NCBI GenBank assembly: GCA_017617995.1 | Contig: JAFZVE010000012.1 | Location: 1 to 64,000 of the forward strand | DNA from: Clostridiales bacterium | Lineage (GTDB): Bacteria; Bacillota; Clostridia; Saccharofermentanales; Saccharofermentanaceae | Direction: 5' to 3' | DNA: 64,000 nucleotides | Translations under genes and position numbers: made by a program | The notes under the pieces: generated by a model | The model's input: only the letters and a program-made list of their open reading frames with translations | Databases searched by the model: none | Told to the model about the DNA's origin: nothing | Shown: positions 1 to 9,271 of the stretch, in pieces | Layout: the number at the start of each line of letters is the position of its first letter | Numbering within the stretch: position 1 is the first letter of the stretch

Positions 1-1
1 T

Positions 2-2194
2 AAGGTCATCGATTACACCGTGACGGAGGAGTCTGTCGATAACTACACGGCTGTCATTGCTAAGGCTGAGGATGGTACGTTCTCGTATACGATCACAAAC
101 AGCTATGAGACGGAAAAGACAGAAGCAACCGTGAAGAAGGTATGGGTCGATGATGATAATCAGGATCGAGTTCGTCCGGCTAGTATCACAGTAACACTGG
201 TTAAGGACGGCGTGGCAACCGATACGACAAAGACGTTGTCAGAAGACAATGGCTGGACGGCTACGGTTACGGGTCTTGAGAAGTATGAGAACGGTCAGCT
301 CGTCAAGTATACCTGGACAGAAGAGAATGTACCGAAAGGATACACTGCAAGTGATGTAACAGAAGGTACCAAGACGACCATCACGAACAAGCACGTGAGT
401 GCTCTGACAGAGGTGACCGTCAAGAAGGTCTGGGTCGATGCGAATAACCAGGATGGAATCCGGCCTGAAAGCCTGACAGTCAAACTCAGTACCGGAGCAG
501 AAGTAACACTGAATAAGGAGAACGGTTGGACTCAGACAGTTAAGAATCTGCCGAAGTACAAAGATGGCGTGGAGATCGAGTACACCTGGACTGAAGAGAA
601 TGTACCGGAAGGCTACATTGCAAGTTATGTAACAGAAGGTACCGAGACGACCATCACGAACTCACATGTACCGGCAACCACATCGGCTACTGTGAAGAAG
701 GTTTGGAGCGACAGTGATAACAAGGACGGCATGCGTCCTGCTAATCTGGTTGTTTCACTGAGCAATGGTGACAGTGTAACTCTGAACGAGGACAACGGTT
801 GGACTGCTACAATCGACGATCTGCCGAAGTACGACAACGGTGAAGAGATCAAGTACACATGGTCCGAAGGCGATGTAGACGGTTATGTATTCAAGAGCCA
901 GAGCAGAGACGGAACCATCACAACGATCACGAACGAACTTGATCTTGATGCGGTGAAGACATCCGTATCGGTCAAAAAAGTCTGGGTCGATAAAGGTAAC
1001 GAGGACAAGCGTCCGGAGAACCTGCTGGTAGTTCTCAGTAACGGCTCGGAAGTTACGCTTAACGAGAACAATGGCTGGACGGCAACGGTGGATGGTCTGT
1101 CGAAATACGATGAAGAAGGAAACGTTATCGAATATACATGGTCGGAAAGCACTCTGCCGGATGGCTATGAAGTGACTACTTCTGTAGACGGTTCGATGAC
1201 TACCCTTACCAACACGTACACGAAGACTCAGGAAGAGGTCAAGGGAAGTATCCTGATCAAGAAGGCTCTCGGCTCCGGTGCTCCGGATAGCGCGAAGTCC
1301 AAGACGTATACCTTCAAGGTCATCGACCCGAATGGAAAAGAGACCACTGTTGAGATCATTGGCGCAGGTGAGAAGGAACTTACGGATCTCGTACCCGGTA
1401 AGTATACGATTACCGAGGATAAGGAGAACGCGAAGATCTCCGGTTATGTCCTTAGCGTTGCTAACGGCGAAGTGACCTTGACGATCTCCGCGGATAACAA
1501 GGATCAGACCGTGACGGTAACGAACGACTATACGCTTGAGGAAACCCAGCCGACGGATGAAACGCAGTCGACAGACGATACAACTCCGACGGGTGGAGAC
1601 ACCGCTCCGACGGATGAAACGCCGTCGACGGACGATACAACTCCGACGGGTGGAGACACCGCTCCGACAGGCGGAGATACAGCTCCGACTGACGGCACGC
1701 AGTCGACCGATGGTTCGAAACCGACAGATGGCGGATCGAAGCCGACTGATTCGGGAGAGGATGATGCCACGAAGCCGACTGAGGGTACATCGAACGATTC
1801 TTCGGATAGTTCTCAGGATGCTCCGACCGAGGCTTCTCCGGTACCGACACCGGAAACACAGAAAGAGATCTCTTCTGTAGAAATCGATGGTCAGTCGATC
1901 AAGCCGGAAGACTACACGAAGAAGAATGACGGTACTGTAGAGCTGACAGCCGCCTGCATCGAGAAACTGACTCTCGGAAAGCACCGTGTAAAAGTGACCT
2001 ATACTGACGGTTCTTCGTTCACCGTAGAGTTCGAGGTCGTATCTTCGACATCCAGAGATGGCGGCAAGAAGATCGTGAAGACCGGTGACACGAGCGATAA
2101 TTTCGCACCTGTCATTACGGCTGTGTTCATGATCCTGGTTGCGGCTGCAGCGGTAGTCGTGATGAGAAAACGCCGTGAGGATGAGAACTCCTGA
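2..2194 (+). CDS. Cna-B repeat cell-wall-anchored surface protein (5' end outside window)
   Basis: The reading frame is open from base 2, so the N-terminus and any signal peptide lie outside the window; the first in-frame start-like codon (GTG at 20) falls inside a repeat and is not a real start. Four units beginning with a 'VKKVW-D' strand and ending 'TTITN' or 'TTLTN' are Cna-B type beta-sandwich repeats, followed by one more SpaA-like domain (about residues 410-500 of the visible part). Then comes a Thr/Pro/Asp/Gly-rich wall-spanning stretch with repeats such as TPTGGDTAPTD. The C-terminus has a sortase-type signal: 'VKTGD', a hydrophobic helix, then 'RKRRED'. The motif lacks the Leu-Pro of LPXTG. 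By family knowledge this is a fibrous adhesin or pilin-like stalk. No sortase gene is visible here. Confidence 0.9.
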   Translation, partial: KVIDYTVTEESVDNYTAVIAKAEDGTFSYTITNSYETEKTEATVKKVWVDDDNQDRVRPASITVTLVKDGVATDTTKTLSEDNGWTATVTGLEKYENGQLVKYTWTEENVPKGYTASDVTEGTKTTITNKHVSALTEVTVKKVWVDANNQDGIRPESLTVKLSTGAEVTLNKENGWTQTVKNLPKYKDGVEIEYTWTEENVPEGYIASYVTEGTETTITNSHVPATTSATVKKVWSDSDNKDGMRPANLVVSLSNGDSVTLNEDNGWTATIDDLPKYDNGEEIKYTWSEGDVDGYVFKSQSRDGTITTITNELDLDAVKTSVSVKKVWVDKGNEDKRPENLLVVLSNGSEVTLNENNGWTATVDGLSKYDEEGNVIEYTWSESTLPDGYEVTTSVDGSMTTLTNTYTKTQEEVKGSILIKKALGSGAPDSAKSKTYTFKVIDPNGKETTVEIIGAGEKELTDLVPGKYTITEDKENAKISGYVLSVANGEVTLTISADNKDQTVTVTNDYTLEETQPTDETQSTDDTTPTGGDTAPTDETPSTDDTTPTGGDTAPTGGDTAPTDGTQSTDGSKPTDGGSKPTDSGEDDATKPTEGTSNDSSDSSQDAPTEASPVPTPETQKEISSVEIDGQSIKPEDYTKKNDGTVELTAACIEKLTLGKHRVKVTYTDGSSFTVEFEVVSSTSRDGGKKIVKTGDTSDNFAPVITAVFMILVAAAAVVVMRKRREDENS

Positions 2195-2256
2195 CGGACG
2201 CGATGCCCGGAAGAAGATTGATCTGGAAGGGTGACATTCAAGTAACATGAAAAGGG

Positions 2257-2293
2257 ATGCCCGTCTGCCAAAAGGCAGACGGGCATTTTCTTT
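2257..2293 (+). terminator. Rho-independent terminator after the Cna-B gene
   Basis: A perfect 13-bp stem (2257-2269 with 2274-2286), an AAAA loop and a T-rich tail follow the surface-protein gene. Confidence 0.9.
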
Positions 2294-2412
2294 GACGTAA
2301 TCTAGGGAAATGTATACTGAAGATGAAATCAGATCCGGCGCCTTTGTGGTAAGATAGGTACTGGAACCGGACCGCGGCATGCGGAAAGTAGAGCAAAAAG
2401 GAGAGAAGAACT

Positions 2413-2715
2413 ATGGTGAAGCACATGATTATCTGGACACTGACAGACGGCATCTCGGAGGAAGAAAAGGCCGAGGCCAAGAAGAATATCAAAGCGGGAC
2501 TCGAAGGTCTTAAAGGCAAGATTCCCGGACTTATCGATATCCACGTGTATATCGACGGGTTGGGAAGTTCCAATACAGACGTGATGCTTGACTCTACATT
2601 TGAAGATGAAGCGTCGCTTCAGGGCTATGCCGTACATCCTGCACATGTAGATGTCGCGACGAACATCGTCCGTCCGTACTCCAAGATCAGAAGCTGCTTC
2701 GATTACGAGGTCTGA
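2413..2715 (+). CDS. Dabb (stress-responsive A/B barrel) domain protein
   Basis: A 100-residue protein that starts 'MVKHMIIWTL' and contains the ferredoxin-like alpha-beta barrel pattern of the Dabb family, including 'D-hydrophobic' strands and a 'HPAH' segment near residue 75. Family members are small dimeric barrels, and most bacterial ones have no assigned substrate. The ATG has a good AAAGGAG ribosome site. It lies about 70 bases upstream of surE on the same strand, so the two may be co-transcribed. The function is not deducible from context. Confidence 0.85.
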   Translation: MVKHMIIWTLTDGISEEEKAEAKKNIKAGLEGLKGKIPGLIDIHVYIDGLGSSNTDVMLDSTFEDEASLQGYAVHPAHVDVATNIVRPYSKIRSCFDYEV

Positions 2716-2787
2716 TTACGATGGCGCAGCCTGCAGGCACTGTTGTTGGGATGTGCGGTAAGGCGCTTCAAAAACGGGAGAGAAGAA

Positions 2788-3540
2788 GTGAATAACAACA
2801 AAAAATGGAAGATCCTGATCACGAACGATGACGGGATCTCGTCGGACGGTCTGTTGCGACTGGCGAAAGAAGCAGCGAAGTGGGGTGAAGTCTGGGTGGT
2901 CGCACCGGATTCGCAGAGAAGTGCGGCCTCGCACAGCCTCACGATCGATGTGCCTCTGAATGTGAAACCGGAGGACTTCGGAATCGAAGGCGTGCATGCT
3001 TTTTCCTGCTCGGGACTTCCGAGTGATTGTGTAAGACTGGGCAGCAAGTACATCATGCCGGAGGAACCGGATGTGGTGTTCTCCGGGATCAATAACGGAT
3101 TTAACGTGGGGACAGATATCCAGTACTCGGCAACAGTGGGCGCAGCTTTCGATGCGGCGATGAGCGGATACCCGGCCATCGCTTTCTCCGAAGGGTTCAC
3201 CCTTGACGAGCGGGAGAAGGATGCAGAGCATATAGTGACGAATGCCTATCTTCCGAAGGTGGTGGAGGAACTACTCAACGAAGATCTGGTTCCCGGACAG
3301 GTGATCAATGTGAACTTCCCGGACTGCCCGATGGATGAATGTGGTGGAATCCTGAGGAACAGGAGGGTCAGCATGGGCAATCCGTATATCGATACATACC
3401 GCCTCCGAGAAGAAAGAGAAGACGGAACGAGAAGATATACGATCCACTGGGTCGACCGGAACTACGCAGACGAGGGAACGGATCTGCGTGCGATCCTCGA
3501 CGGATTTGTCTCGATCGGTGTGGTCAACAATATCAGCTAA
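2788..3540 (+). CDS. surE: 5'/3'-nucleotidase SurE
   Basis: A 250-residue SurE, the metal-dependent nucleoside 5'-monophosphate phosphatase. The diagnostic N-terminus 'ILITNDDG' carries the metal-binding Asp pair. It is followed by 'PDSQRSA', 'SGLPSDCVRLG' and 'SGINNGFNVG', all family signatures, so the catalytic core is complete. I chose the GTG at 2788 because GGGAG lies 7 bases upstream and the product then matches the usual 250 residues; a TTG at 2743 would add 15 residues with no family counterpart. A strong terminator follows directly. Confidence 0.93.
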   Translation: MNNNKKWKILITNDDGISSDGLLRLAKEAAKWGEVWVVAPDSQRSAASHSLTIDVPLNVKPEDFGIEGVHAFSCSGLPSDCVRLGSKYIMPEEPDVVFSGINNGFNVGTDIQYSATVGAAFDAAMSGYPAIAFSEGFTLDEREKDAEHIVTNAYLPKVVEELLNEDLVPGQVINVNFPDCPMDECGGILRNRRVSMGNPYIDTYRLREEREDGTRRYTIHWVDRNYADEGTDLRAILDGFVSIGVVNNIS

Positions 3541-3563
3541 GACATGGCGTGTGAAAAAAGCAG

Positions 3564-3605
3564 GGAGCGCCTCCTTTTCATTGAGAGGAGGCGCTCCTTT
3601 TTTTG
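3564..3605 (+). terminator. Bidirectional terminator between surE and the SPFH gene
   Basis: A 12-bp stem (3564-3575 with 3586-3597) has a T run after it and an A run before it, so it can stop both surE and the convergent minus-strand gene. Confidence 0.9.
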
Positions 3606-3634
3606 TTTTGTGTGTTGAGTTATCCGGTTCTTCT

Positions 3635-4702
3635 TCAGGTCTCAGATGAATTTGTGCTTCCCTCAGAAGAAGTGGTTCCTGTGGTGTTTCCGGAAGAGGA
3701 AACAGTACCGTTTACCACCTCGGCGGAGGAATTGCTGTCCGCATTCGGGTTGATGAGGATCGAAGAAGCAGCGTCGGAACCGACGATCGTAGACGGGAGA
3801 CGGCCGTCCCAGGTATCGTAGTATCTGTTACGGAGTACGTTCTCGTCGATGGAGTCACTGATGATCTTATTGGCATCAGCCTCAGCCTGCGCCTCGATGA
3901 CCTTCGCATCCGCATTGGCCTGGGCATTTGTCTTCGTAACGGTGGCGTCGGCCTCAGCCTTCTCGATATTCTTCTTATTCTCGATCTGCTGGGTCTCGTA
4001 GTCGATCTGGGCCTGTTGCTTCTTCGCGATCTTCTCGTCATACTCGGTGTCGAAGGAGGCGTTGTTGATGACGACCTTATTGACATAGACGACTTCCGGA
4101 CCGTACTTCTCATCGAGAGACTTCTGGATGTTTTCCTTCGCTTTCGGCTCGATGATCGAACGGTTCGTACAATCATTCGGCGACAGTGTTTTGGACGTGG
4201 TCTTAATCGCGGAGGCGACCAGGGACTCGTTCACAAGACCGGCCTCGTAGTTCGTCACGTTGGCGTAGATCCATGCTGACTTCTGGGGATTGATCTGGTA
4301 GGTGACCGTGATGCCCTGGAAGTTGACGGTGTTACGCTCGGAGGTCTCCGAAGAGATCGTATTCTCGTTGAACTTGATGTCCTGCTGCTTGTTGTTGACC
4401 AGAACGATTTCCTGCACAAATGGGATCTGGAAGTTGATGCCGTTACTGAGCGTGTGCTCCTCGACCTGACCGAAGGTGACGCGGACGCCCGTGTAACCTG
4501 TCGGGATGATGGTGAAAGCGAGGGAGAACACGAGGCAGAGCACGCCGGATCCAATCAGTGCAAATACAGCTTTTTTATTCAGCGGGGTCTTCTTCACACC
4601 CTGAACGTTGGTATTCCCGGACTGGAATGACTTCTTGCTGACCAGGAAGATCGCGATCAGGATGAGAACGATACCTGCTACACGAAACATTACATTTAAC
4701 AT
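3635..4702 (-). CDS. SPFH/band 7 (prohibitin-like) membrane protein
   Basis: A 355-residue protein with two hydrophobic segments near residues 4-22 and 45-66. These are followed by a band-7 domain ('IPTGYTGVRVTFGQV', then 'GINFQIPFVQEIVLV'), a long Ala/Glu/Lys-rich coiled coil (about 210-275) and a Ser/Thr/Gly-rich tail. SPFH proteins assemble membrane rings or microdomains; the partner here is unknown. I place the start at the ATG at 4702, which has GGAGG 8 bases upstream; an upstream TTG at 4717 would overlap that site. It is convergent with surE and divergent from the MarR operon. Confidence 0.88.
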   Translation of the reverse strand: MLNVMFRVAGIVLILIAIFLVSKKSFQSGNTNVQGVKKTPLNKKAVFALIGSGVLCLVFSLAFTIIPTGYTGVRVTFGQVEEHTLSNGINFQIPFVQEIVLVNNKQQDIKFNENTISSETSERNTVNFQGITVTYQINPQKSAWIYANVTNYEAGLVNESLVASAIKTTSKTLSPNDCTNRSIIEPKAKENIQKSLDEKYGPEVVYVNKVVINNASFDTEYDEKIAKKQQAQIDYETQQIENKKNIEKAEADATVTKTNAQANADAKVIEAQAEADANKIISDSIDENVLRNRYYDTWDGRLPSTIVGSDAASSILINPNADSNSSAEVVNGTVSSSGNTTGTTSSEGSTNSSET

Positions 4703-4770
4703 TTTCTTTTCCTCCAATCGAAATCAAGAATGTGTTTCTTATTTCGAGATAGATTATAGCATAGCAGTGG

Positions 4771-4799
4771 TTGACTTGGAGTGGACGAATCGATATAAT
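4771..4799 (+). promoter_or_regulatory. Sigma-70 type promoter of the marR-ABC operon
   Basis: TTGACT (4771-4776) and a consensus TATAAT (4794-4799) are separated by exactly 17 bases. The -10 box is overlapped by the first MarR-type palindrome, which fits repression by steric block. Confidence 0.85.
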
Positions 4800-4840
4800 T
4801 GTTAGCATCCTAACAATTCTATTGTTAGCTCCCTAACAAT
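4797..4840. promoter_or_regulatory. Two MarR-type operator palindromes
   Basis: Palindrome 1 has 9-bp arms AATTGTTAG and CTAACAATT (4797-4805, 4810-4818). Palindrome 2 has 8-bp arms ATTGTTAG and CTAACAAT (4821-4828, 4833-4840). The centres are 23 bp apart, so the sites lie on nearly the same helix face. TTGTTAG-N4-CTAACAA matches the usual form of MarR-family operators. Site 1 overlaps the -10 box and site 2 covers the likely transcription start, so autoregulation is the simple reading. Confidence 0.85.
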
Positions 4841-4917
4841 TATATTGTTCGGGCGATTTTTTACGTGCGAACCGGGGCGGAGGATCCGGCGCAGTGTAAG
4901 AAAGGGAAGGGGATTTC

Positions 4918-5406
4918 ATGCAGGATCCAAAGGATTTCCCGGGGAAGAGTCCCGGGGGCGATACCCATATCGGGCCGTATGTCCGGCATCTCAGTAAGTC
5001 GATACGAAGCGCGATTGATGAGGCGCTGGATAAGGAATTCTCGGCGGCCGGAGAGACGAGACTGACGTCGGTGCAGGCGCACGTGATGGGCTACCTCAAT
5101 ATGCAGCACGAACTCGGAAATGTGGTCTACCAGAAGGATATCGAGCAGGTCTTCCACATCCAGCGCAGTACGGCGACCGGAATCTTAAAGCTTCTCGAGC
5201 AGCGAGGTTCGATCAAACGTGAGAGCGAAAAGTCGGACGCGAGACTCAAGCGGATCACGGTGACGGAAAAGGCCAGACAGACGAAAAAACGTGTCGATGA
5301 GACGATCGAAGGCGTGGAGAAACGGCTGGTACAGGGCCTCACAGAAGAAGAAATAAAGACATATATAGAACTGACAGAAAAACTGAGAAGGAATTTGGAA
5401 AAATGA
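4918..5406 (+). CDS. MarR family transcriptional regulator of the ABC exporter operon
   Basis: A 162-residue winged-helix protein. It has an N-terminal helix, then 'TSVQAHVMGYL' and 'VVYQKDIEQVFHIQRSTATGILKLLEQRG' elements typical of MarR (recognition helix about residues 82-98), the wing 'SDARLKRITVT', and a C-terminal dimerisation helix. It is preceded by an AAGGGGAT ribosome site and a promoter carrying two palindromic operators. Its stop overlaps the next ATG (ATGA), so it is translationally coupled to the ABC exporter. By family knowledge it should be a ligand-relieved repressor of the operon. Confidence 0.92.
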   Translation: MQDPKDFPGKSPGGDTHIGPYVRHLSKSIRSAIDEALDKEFSAAGETRLTSVQAHVMGYLNMQHELGNVVYQKDIEQVFHIQRSTATGILKLLEQRGSIKRESEKSDARLKRITVTEKARQTKKRVDETIEGVEKRLVQGLTEEEIKTYIELTEKLRRNLEK

Positions 5407-7130
5407 TTAAACGACTACTTAAATCAGTACGAGAGTACAAGAAGCCATCGATCCTGGCTCCGGTGCTCGTATCCTGCGAAGTCGTCATGGAAGTCCTGAT
5501 GCCGCTCCTGATGAGTAAGCTCATCGACAACGGTATCGAGGCGAGTAACATGAACTATGTGTGGGCGATGGGTTCGCTCCTGCTGGTATGCATGTTCGCC
5601 TCCATGGCATTCGGCGCACTCTCGGGTAGAGAAGCTGCAAAAGCGAGCGCCGGTTTCGCGAAGAACTTACGACACGACATGTTCCACAATCTGCAGACGT
5701 TCTCGTTCTCGAACATCGATAAGTTCAAGACCAGCAGTATCATCACGAGACTGACGACCGATGTTACGAACGTGCAGAATGCGTACCAGATGGTGATCCG
5801 TATCGCGGTCAGAGCACCGATCATGCTGATCTTCGCGATGTGCGCAAGTTTCTATGTAAATGCGAAGGTCGCGCTGATTCTCCTGGGTATCGCGCCGGTC
5901 CTGATGCTCGGACTGATCATCGTGTTCCGCTATGCACATCCGATCTTCGTCCGTATGTTCAAGAAGTTCGACCTCATGAACAATGTCGTGCAGGAGAACG
6001 TGAGAGGTATCCGCGTCGTAAAGTCTTTCGTAAGAGAAGACTACGAGATCGAGAAGTTCACGGAAGTGAATAACAGTATCCGAAATGATGCGGTGAAGGC
6101 CGAGCGTGCGATCAACTTCAACGCGCCGCTCATGATGGCCAGCGTCTATACCGCGATGCTCCTGATCTCCTGGGTCGGTGCCAAACTCGTCGTCAACGAC
6201 GAGATGACCACCGGTCAGCTGACCTCGATGTTCTCGTATACGATGCAGATACTCATGAGCCTCATGATGGTCTCCATGATCATCGTTATGCTTGTTATCT
6301 CCAGAACGTCTGCCGAGCGTATCTCCGAGCTTCTCGACGAGAAACCGGATATCACGAACCCGGAAAACCCGGTCATGGAAGTCAAAGACGGTTCGATCGA
6401 TTTCGACCACGTTTTCTTCAGCTACTCCAAGAAAAAAGAGAAGAGCTGCCTTATGGACTTCGATCTTCACATCAAGTCCGGTGAGACCATCGGCATCATC
6501 GGTGGTACCGGCAGCGGTAAGTCTTCCTTCGTACAGCTGATCCCGCGTCTTTATGATGTCACGGACGGCGACATAAAGGTCGGCGGTGTAAATGTCAAGG
6601 ACTATGACCTCGACGTCATCCGCGACAACGTGGCCATGGTGCTTCAGAAGAATGTTCTCTTCTCCGGAACCATCAAGGAGAACCTCCGCTGGGGCAATCC
6701 CGATGCAACAGACGAAGAGATGCAGCAAGCCTGCAAGATCGCGCAGGCAGACTCGTTCATAAGTGCATTTCCAGAAGGATATGACACCTATATCGAGCAG
6801 GGCGGTACGAACGTATCGGGTGGACAGAAGCAGAGGCTGTGTATCGCCAGAGCACTCCTGAAGAAGCCGAAGATCCTGATCCTCGATGATAGTACGAGTG
6901 CCGTCGATACCGCGACCGACGCGCAGATCCAGAAGGGATTTGCCGAGTACATCCCGGGCACGACGAAGCTCATCATCGCCCAGCGCATCTCATCCGTCGA
7001 GAACGCAGACAGGATCATCGTCATCGACAACGGCAAGATCAACGCTGTCGGTACACACGAAGAACTCCTTAGAGACAACGAGATCTATAAGGAAGTATAT
7101 GAATCCCAGAAGAAGGGAGGTGAGGAATAA
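5403..7130 (+). CDS. ABC exporter half-transporter with degenerate ATP site (subunit 1 of heterodimer)
   Basis: A 575-residue fused permease-ATPase with six membrane helices (about residues 20-310) and a nucleotide-binding domain. Walker A is 'GGTGSGKSS' and the signature is 'VSGGQ'. Walker B reads 'ILILDDSTSAVD', so the catalytic Glu is Asp, and the switch residue is Gln ('IIAQR') instead of His. These substitutions mark the degenerate-site subunit of type IV heterodimeric exporters such as TM287/288, BmrCD and LmrCD. It overlaps marR by 4 bases and the next subunit by 1. The substrate is unknown; a multidrug or lipid-like compound is an inference from the MarR control. Confidence 0.93.
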   Translation: MIKRLLKSVREYKKPSILAPVLVSCEVVMEVLMPLLMSKLIDNGIEASNMNYVWAMGSLLLVCMFASMAFGALSGREAAKASAGFAKNLRHDMFHNLQTFSFSNIDKFKTSSIITRLTTDVTNVQNAYQMVIRIAVRAPIMLIFAMCASFYVNAKVALILLGIAPVLMLGLIIVFRYAHPIFVRMFKKFDLMNNVVQENVRGIRVVKSFVREDYEIEKFTEVNNSIRNDAVKAERAINFNAPLMMASVYTAMLLISWVGAKLVVNDEMTTGQLTSMFSYTMQILMSLMMVSMIIVMLVISRTSAERISELLDEKPDITNPENPVMEVKDGSIDFDHVFFSYSKKKEKSCLMDFDLHIKSGETIGIIGGTGSGKSSFVQLIPRLYDVTDGDIKVGGVNVKDYDLDVIRDNVAMVLQKNVLFSGTIKENLRWGNPDATDEEMQQACKIAQADSFISAFPEGYDTYIEQGGTNVSGGQKQRLCIARALLKKPKILILDDSTSAVDTATDAQIQKGFAEYIPGTTKLIIAQRISSVENADRIIVIDNGKINAVGTHEELLRDNEIYKEVYESQKKGGEE

Positions 7131-9109
7131 TGCCGCCGCCGAGAGGAGCACGTCCTATGAATCGGGAGGACTTAAAGAAAAACCCGATCTCCAAAGACCT
7201 CATCAAGAGACTGCTTACTTATGTAACAGGTAAATACAAGGTATTACTGGGCATCGTTTTCTTCTGCATCATCGTGGCTTCCGTCACGTCCGTTCTGGGA
7301 AACATGTTCATCAAGAACCTCATTGACGACTACATCGTTCCGATCCTGAAAACGAAAGAAGAGACCGGTGCGGCCGATTTCTCCGGACTTCTGAAATGGG
7401 TTCGTATGGTTGCCGTACTCTTTGTCTTCGGTGTTATCGCGAACCTCTTCCAGGGACAGATCATGCTCGTGATCGCCAATAACGTTCTGCGCAATGTGCG
7501 TGGCGACATGTTCTCCCACATGCAGACACTGCCGATCCGCTACTTCGACACACACTCACACGGTGACGTGATGAGCCACTACACCAACGACGTAGATACG
7601 CTGCGGCAGATGATCTCCCAGAGCTTCCCGCAGATGATGTCTTCGTCGATCACGATCGTCGCGACACTCGCCGCCATGATCTACACCTCCTGGCATCTGA
7701 CGATTGTCGTACTCCTGGGTACCTTCACCATGATCTTCCTCATGGGTAAGATCGGCGGCAAGAGTGCCACGTTCTTCATGAAGCAGCAGGCGTCTCTCGG
7801 TGACGTCAACGGCTATATCGAGGAGATGGTTAATGGTCAGAAGGTCGTTAAAGTATTTACGTACGAAGAGCGTGCCAAGAAAGTCTTCGACAGCAAAAAC
7901 GAAGAACTCTGCCAGAATGCGACATCTGCGAACATTTTCGCGAATATCCTGATGCCGATCATGGGTAACATCGGTAACGTCCTTTATGTACTCGTTGCCT
8001 TTATCGGAGGATTCCTCGCCATACAGTGCGGTCTTTCCAGTGTCATTACGATCGGTGTTATCGGCTCGTTCCTTCAGTTGACGAAGTCCTTCATCATGCC
8101 GGTATCACAGGTATCTCAGCAGATGAATGCGATCATCATGGCGATGGCCGGTGCGGACCGTATCTTCAAGCTCATGGACGAGAAGCCGGAAGAAGACAAT
8201 GGTTATGTAACGCTCGTTCACTGCAAGAAGGACGGCGATACACTTACTGAGGTAACGGAAGAAGAGGAACTCTCTTTCAAGCGTGCCCACGGTGGAAAAG
8301 ACACGGATGGAAATACGTCCTATGTGTGGGCGTGGAAGCATCCTCACCAGGATGGCACACTGACCTATACCGAGCTCAAGGGCGACGTACATCTCTTCGA
8401 TGTAGACTTCAGCTACGACGGCAAGAAACAGGTCCTCTACGATGTTTCACTCTACGCGAAGCCGGGCCAGAAGATCGCATTTGTCGGTGCGACCGGTGCC
8501 GGTAAGACCACGATCACGAACCTGATCAACCGATTCTACGATATCGCCGATGGTAAGATCCGTTATGACGACATCAACATCAACAAGATCAAGAAGTCGG
8601 ATCTCCGTCATTCTCTGGGCATTGTTCTTCAGGATACGAACCTCTTTACCGGTTCTGTCATGGAAAACATCCGTTACGGTAACCTGAAGGCTACGGATGA
8701 AGAGTGTATCGCTGCGGCAAAACTTGCCAATGCACACGACTTCATCAGTAAGCTTCCGCAGGGATATGACACCGAGCTTACCGCAAACGGAGCCGAGCTC
8801 TCCCAGGGCCAGCGTCAGCTGATCGCGATCGCCCGTGCGGCGGTTGCCGATCCGCCGGTCATGATCCTCGACGAAGCAACATCTTCCATCGATACACGTA
8901 CCGAGGCGATCGTACAGCGCGGCATGGACGCACTGATGGAAGACCGTACCGTATTCGTTATCGCACACCGTCTGTCGACCGTACAGAACAGTAAGGCGAT
9001 CATGGTGCTCGAGAACGGCCACATCATCGAGAGAGGAGACCATCAGTCCCTCATCGCTGAGAAGGGCAAGTACTATCAGCTCTATACGGGAGCCTTCGAA
9101 CTAGAGTAA
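7130..9109 (+). CDS. ABC exporter half-transporter with consensus ATPase (subunit 2 of heterodimer)
   Basis: A 659-residue permease-ATPase partner. It has six membrane helices, an insert of about 60 residues between the membrane and ATPase domains (around residues 345-425, acidic then Trp/His-rich), Walker A 'GATGAGKTT', a 'LSQGQ' signature, a canonical Walker B 'MILDEATSSID' and a switch 'IAHR'. The non-consensus LSQGQ pairs with the degenerate Walker B of subunit 1, as in TM287/288. GGGAGGTGAGG precedes the ATG at 7130, which overlaps the previous stop by one base; an internal ATG at 7157 is an alternative start. Confidence 0.93.
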   Translation: MPPPRGARPMNREDLKKNPISKDLIKRLLTYVTGKYKVLLGIVFFCIIVASVTSVLGNMFIKNLIDDYIVPILKTKEETGAADFSGLLKWVRMVAVLFVFGVIANLFQGQIMLVIANNVLRNVRGDMFSHMQTLPIRYFDTHSHGDVMSHYTNDVDTLRQMISQSFPQMMSSSITIVATLAAMIYTSWHLTIVVLLGTFTMIFLMGKIGGKSATFFMKQQASLGDVNGYIEEMVNGQKVVKVFTYEERAKKVFDSKNEELCQNATSANIFANILMPIMGNIGNVLYVLVAFIGGFLAIQCGLSSVITIGVIGSFLQLTKSFIMPVSQVSQQMNAIIMAMAGADRIFKLMDEKPEEDNGYVTLVHCKKDGDTLTEVTEEEELSFKRAHGGKDTDGNTSYVWAWKHPHQDGTLTYTELKGDVHLFDVDFSYDGKKQVLYDVSLYAKPGQKIAFVGATGAGKTTITNLINRFYDIADGKIRYDDININKIKKSDLRHSLGIVLQDTNLFTGSVMENIRYGNLKATDEECIAAAKLANAHDFISKLPQGYDTELTANGAELSQGQRQLIAIARAAVADPPVMILDEATSSIDTRTEAIVQRGMDALMEDRTVFVIAHRLSTVQNSKAIMVLENGHIIERGDHQSLIAEKGKYYQLYTGAFELE

Positions 9110-9110
9110 G

Positions 9111-9197
9111 AAGAAATCCATGGATACTGATCTCGGCGCTGGTCCTCGGCTCCGCCTGCGGAATCGCGCCATCGATGAGTAATCCATGGATTTCTTT
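9111..9197 (+). terminator. Conserved-loop terminator hairpin, copy 1
   Basis: It begins two bases after the exporter stop. A perfect 15-bp outer stem (9111-9125 with 9182-9196) encloses weaker pairing, then GGCGC/GCGCC. Inside that are the shared loop strands TGGTCCTC and TGCGGAATC, and a small GGC-TCC-GCC hairpin. The 3' arm ends in TTTCTTTT. The same loop strands recur, with different stems, at 9272-9350, 13005-13085 and 13187-13272. Confidence 0.8.
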
Positions 9198-9271
9198 TGC
9201 CTTGGCGAAGCACTCCTCGATAGAGAGTACGAAAATTCGTGACGGCGCCGCGCCGGGGTGTGAAAGAGAAG

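Noticed and set aside
755-2380. 541-codon minus-strand ORF opposite the Cna-B gene
   Set aside because: It is an antisense shadow of a repetitive gene with skewed codons; it has no ribosome site or recognisable domain.
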